Shown here: in pieces, positions 63,512 through 64,000 of the stretch
How the letters are laid out: every line of letters begins with the position of its first letter
Numbering within the stretch: position 1 is the stretch's first letter
DNA from: Silicimonas sp963779765
GTDB taxonomy: Bacteria; Pseudomonadota; Alphaproteobacteria; Rhodobacterales; Rhodobacteraceae
Length of the DNA: 64,000 bases
Assembly: GCA_963779765.1 (NCBI GenBank)
Contig: CAVZZP010000001.1
Location: forward strand, 62,001-126,000
Reading direction: 5' to 3'
The notes under the pieces: generated by a model
Told to the model about the DNA's origin: nothing
What the model saw: the letters and a program-made list of their open reading frames with translations, nothing else
The model's database searches: none
Program-made: the position numbers and the translations under genes

Positions 63512-64000
63512 ATGATCGCACCGACCGACCTACGCGGAATTATCCGCTCAGGCCTTCTGTCGTTTCCCGTCACCCCCTTCGACGCAGACGACCGCTTCAA
63601 TCCCTCCGCCTTCCGCGCGCATCTCGAATGGCTGTCGCCGCACAAGGTGGCGGGCCTGATTGTCGCTGGCGGCACCGGAGAGATGTTCTCGCTTTTGCCA
63701 GAGGAGATCGTCGAAGTGGTTAAGGCGGCGCGCGCAGCACAGCCCGAGGAGCCCGTGCTCGCGGGGTGTGGCTACGGCACGAAAATGGCCTGCGACCTCG
63801 CGCGGGGCATCGAGGCGGCGGGAGGGGACGGCATCCTGCTCCTGCCCCACTATCTGATCCGTGCGCCGCAGGACGGGATCGAGGCGCATATCCGCGCCGT
63901 CTGCAACGCCACGAACATGGGCGTCATCGTCTACAACCGGGGCCAGTCCGTCTGTTCGGCCGAAACATTGAAACGTCTGGCCGACGACTGCCCGAACCTG
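63512..64000 (+). CDS. kdgD: 5-dehydro-4-deoxyglucarate dehydratase (partial, runs off the window)
   Basis: The first 163 residues are present. GLLSFPVTPFDADDRFN (16-32), VAGGTGEMFSLLPEE, LAGCGYGT and LLLPHYLIRAPQDGIEAH follow KdgD closely, a DHDPS-family enzyme that dehydrates and decarboxylates 5-keto-4-deoxy-D-glucarate to alpha-ketoglutarate semialdehyde, the substrate of the enzyme encoded just upstream. So hexarate (glucarate/galactarate) and pentonate routes meet at one semialdehyde dehydrogenase. The active-site lysine would lie beyond the edge. Confidence 0.88.
   Translation, partial: MIAPTDLRGIIRSGLLSFPVTPFDADDRFNPSAFRAHLEWLSPHKVAGLIVAGGTGEMFSLLPEEIVEVVKAARAAQPEEPVLAGCGYGTKMACDLARGIEAAGGDGILLLPHYLIRAPQDGIEAHIRAVCNATNMGVIVYNRGQSVCSAETLKRLADDCPNL

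Noticed and set aside
1..64000. CRISPR arrays, insertion sequences, integrases, tRNA-linked islands
   Set aside because: No regularly spaced repeats, transposase- or integrase-like proteins, or tRNA genes were seen on either strand.

Overview
The window is high-GC, gene-dense DNA that reads as a chromosome (or chromid) of an alphaproteobacterium, most likely Rhodobacterales/Rhodobacteraceae. The protein relatives (PccR/ScfR-type regulator, SucCD, galactitol-dehydrogenase-like SDR, XylX) and a palindromic extragenic repeat point that way. I see no tRNA, rRNA, CRISPR array, insertion sequence or phage gene. It is a mosaic of catabolic islands.

Layout. (1) 1-6261: polyol/sugar oxidation (KbaZ-like end, galactitol-type SDR, ribitol dehydrogenase, third SDR, hydroxypyruvate-isomerase-like, Gfo/Idh/MocA, DUF1932 dehydrogenase, LysR). 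(2) 6227-17885: tricarboxylate block with a ThDP enzyme, 2-hydroxyacid dehydrogenase, PrpF/GalD-like isomerase, TctA-TctB fusion, TctC, TcuB, TcuA, GntR and an AbrB-type permease. (3) LacI regulator and sterol-desaturase-like protein. (4) 20089-25114: hprA-sgaA-glyA (serine-cycle module) divergent from a PccR-type regulator. (5) 26372-36968: a leftward array GntR-oxc-frc-formyltransferase-fhs-usp-tctC-tctB-tctA closed by a terminator; this is oxalate degradation plus a candidate uptake system. (6) 37226-42726: cysteine hydrolase, sucC/sucD-type ligase (possible malate thiokinase) and PEP carboxylase. (7) 44026-49539: formate dehydrogenase fdsBA with a LysR; divergent from it, a second unusual acyl-CoA ligase pair, a quinone oxidoreductase and nhaA. 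(8) 54635-64000: XylB-like dehydrogenase and a pentonate (Weimberg-type) operon with PhyH and RraA members.

How the central genes fit together: oxalate would enter, be activated by formyl-CoA:oxalate CoA transferase (Frc) and decarboxylated to formyl-CoA (Oxc). Formate is then oxidised for NADH (FdsBA) or ligated to tetrahydrofolate (Fhs) and fed to glycine by GlyA, with Sga, Hpr, Ppc and a malate-CoA ligase continuing the serine cycle. Glycerate kinase, malyl-CoA lyase and methylene-H4F enzymes are not in the window. An identical 10-bp palindrome TGGTATACCA lies in the control regions of three of these modules, with related sites upstream of two more transcription units, suggesting one GntR-controlled regulon.

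Sequence quality: about 17 conserved genes or gene parts are broken by single-base shifts, nearly all +1 in short G/C or T runs. I treat these as probable sequencing errors and give full-length coordinates.
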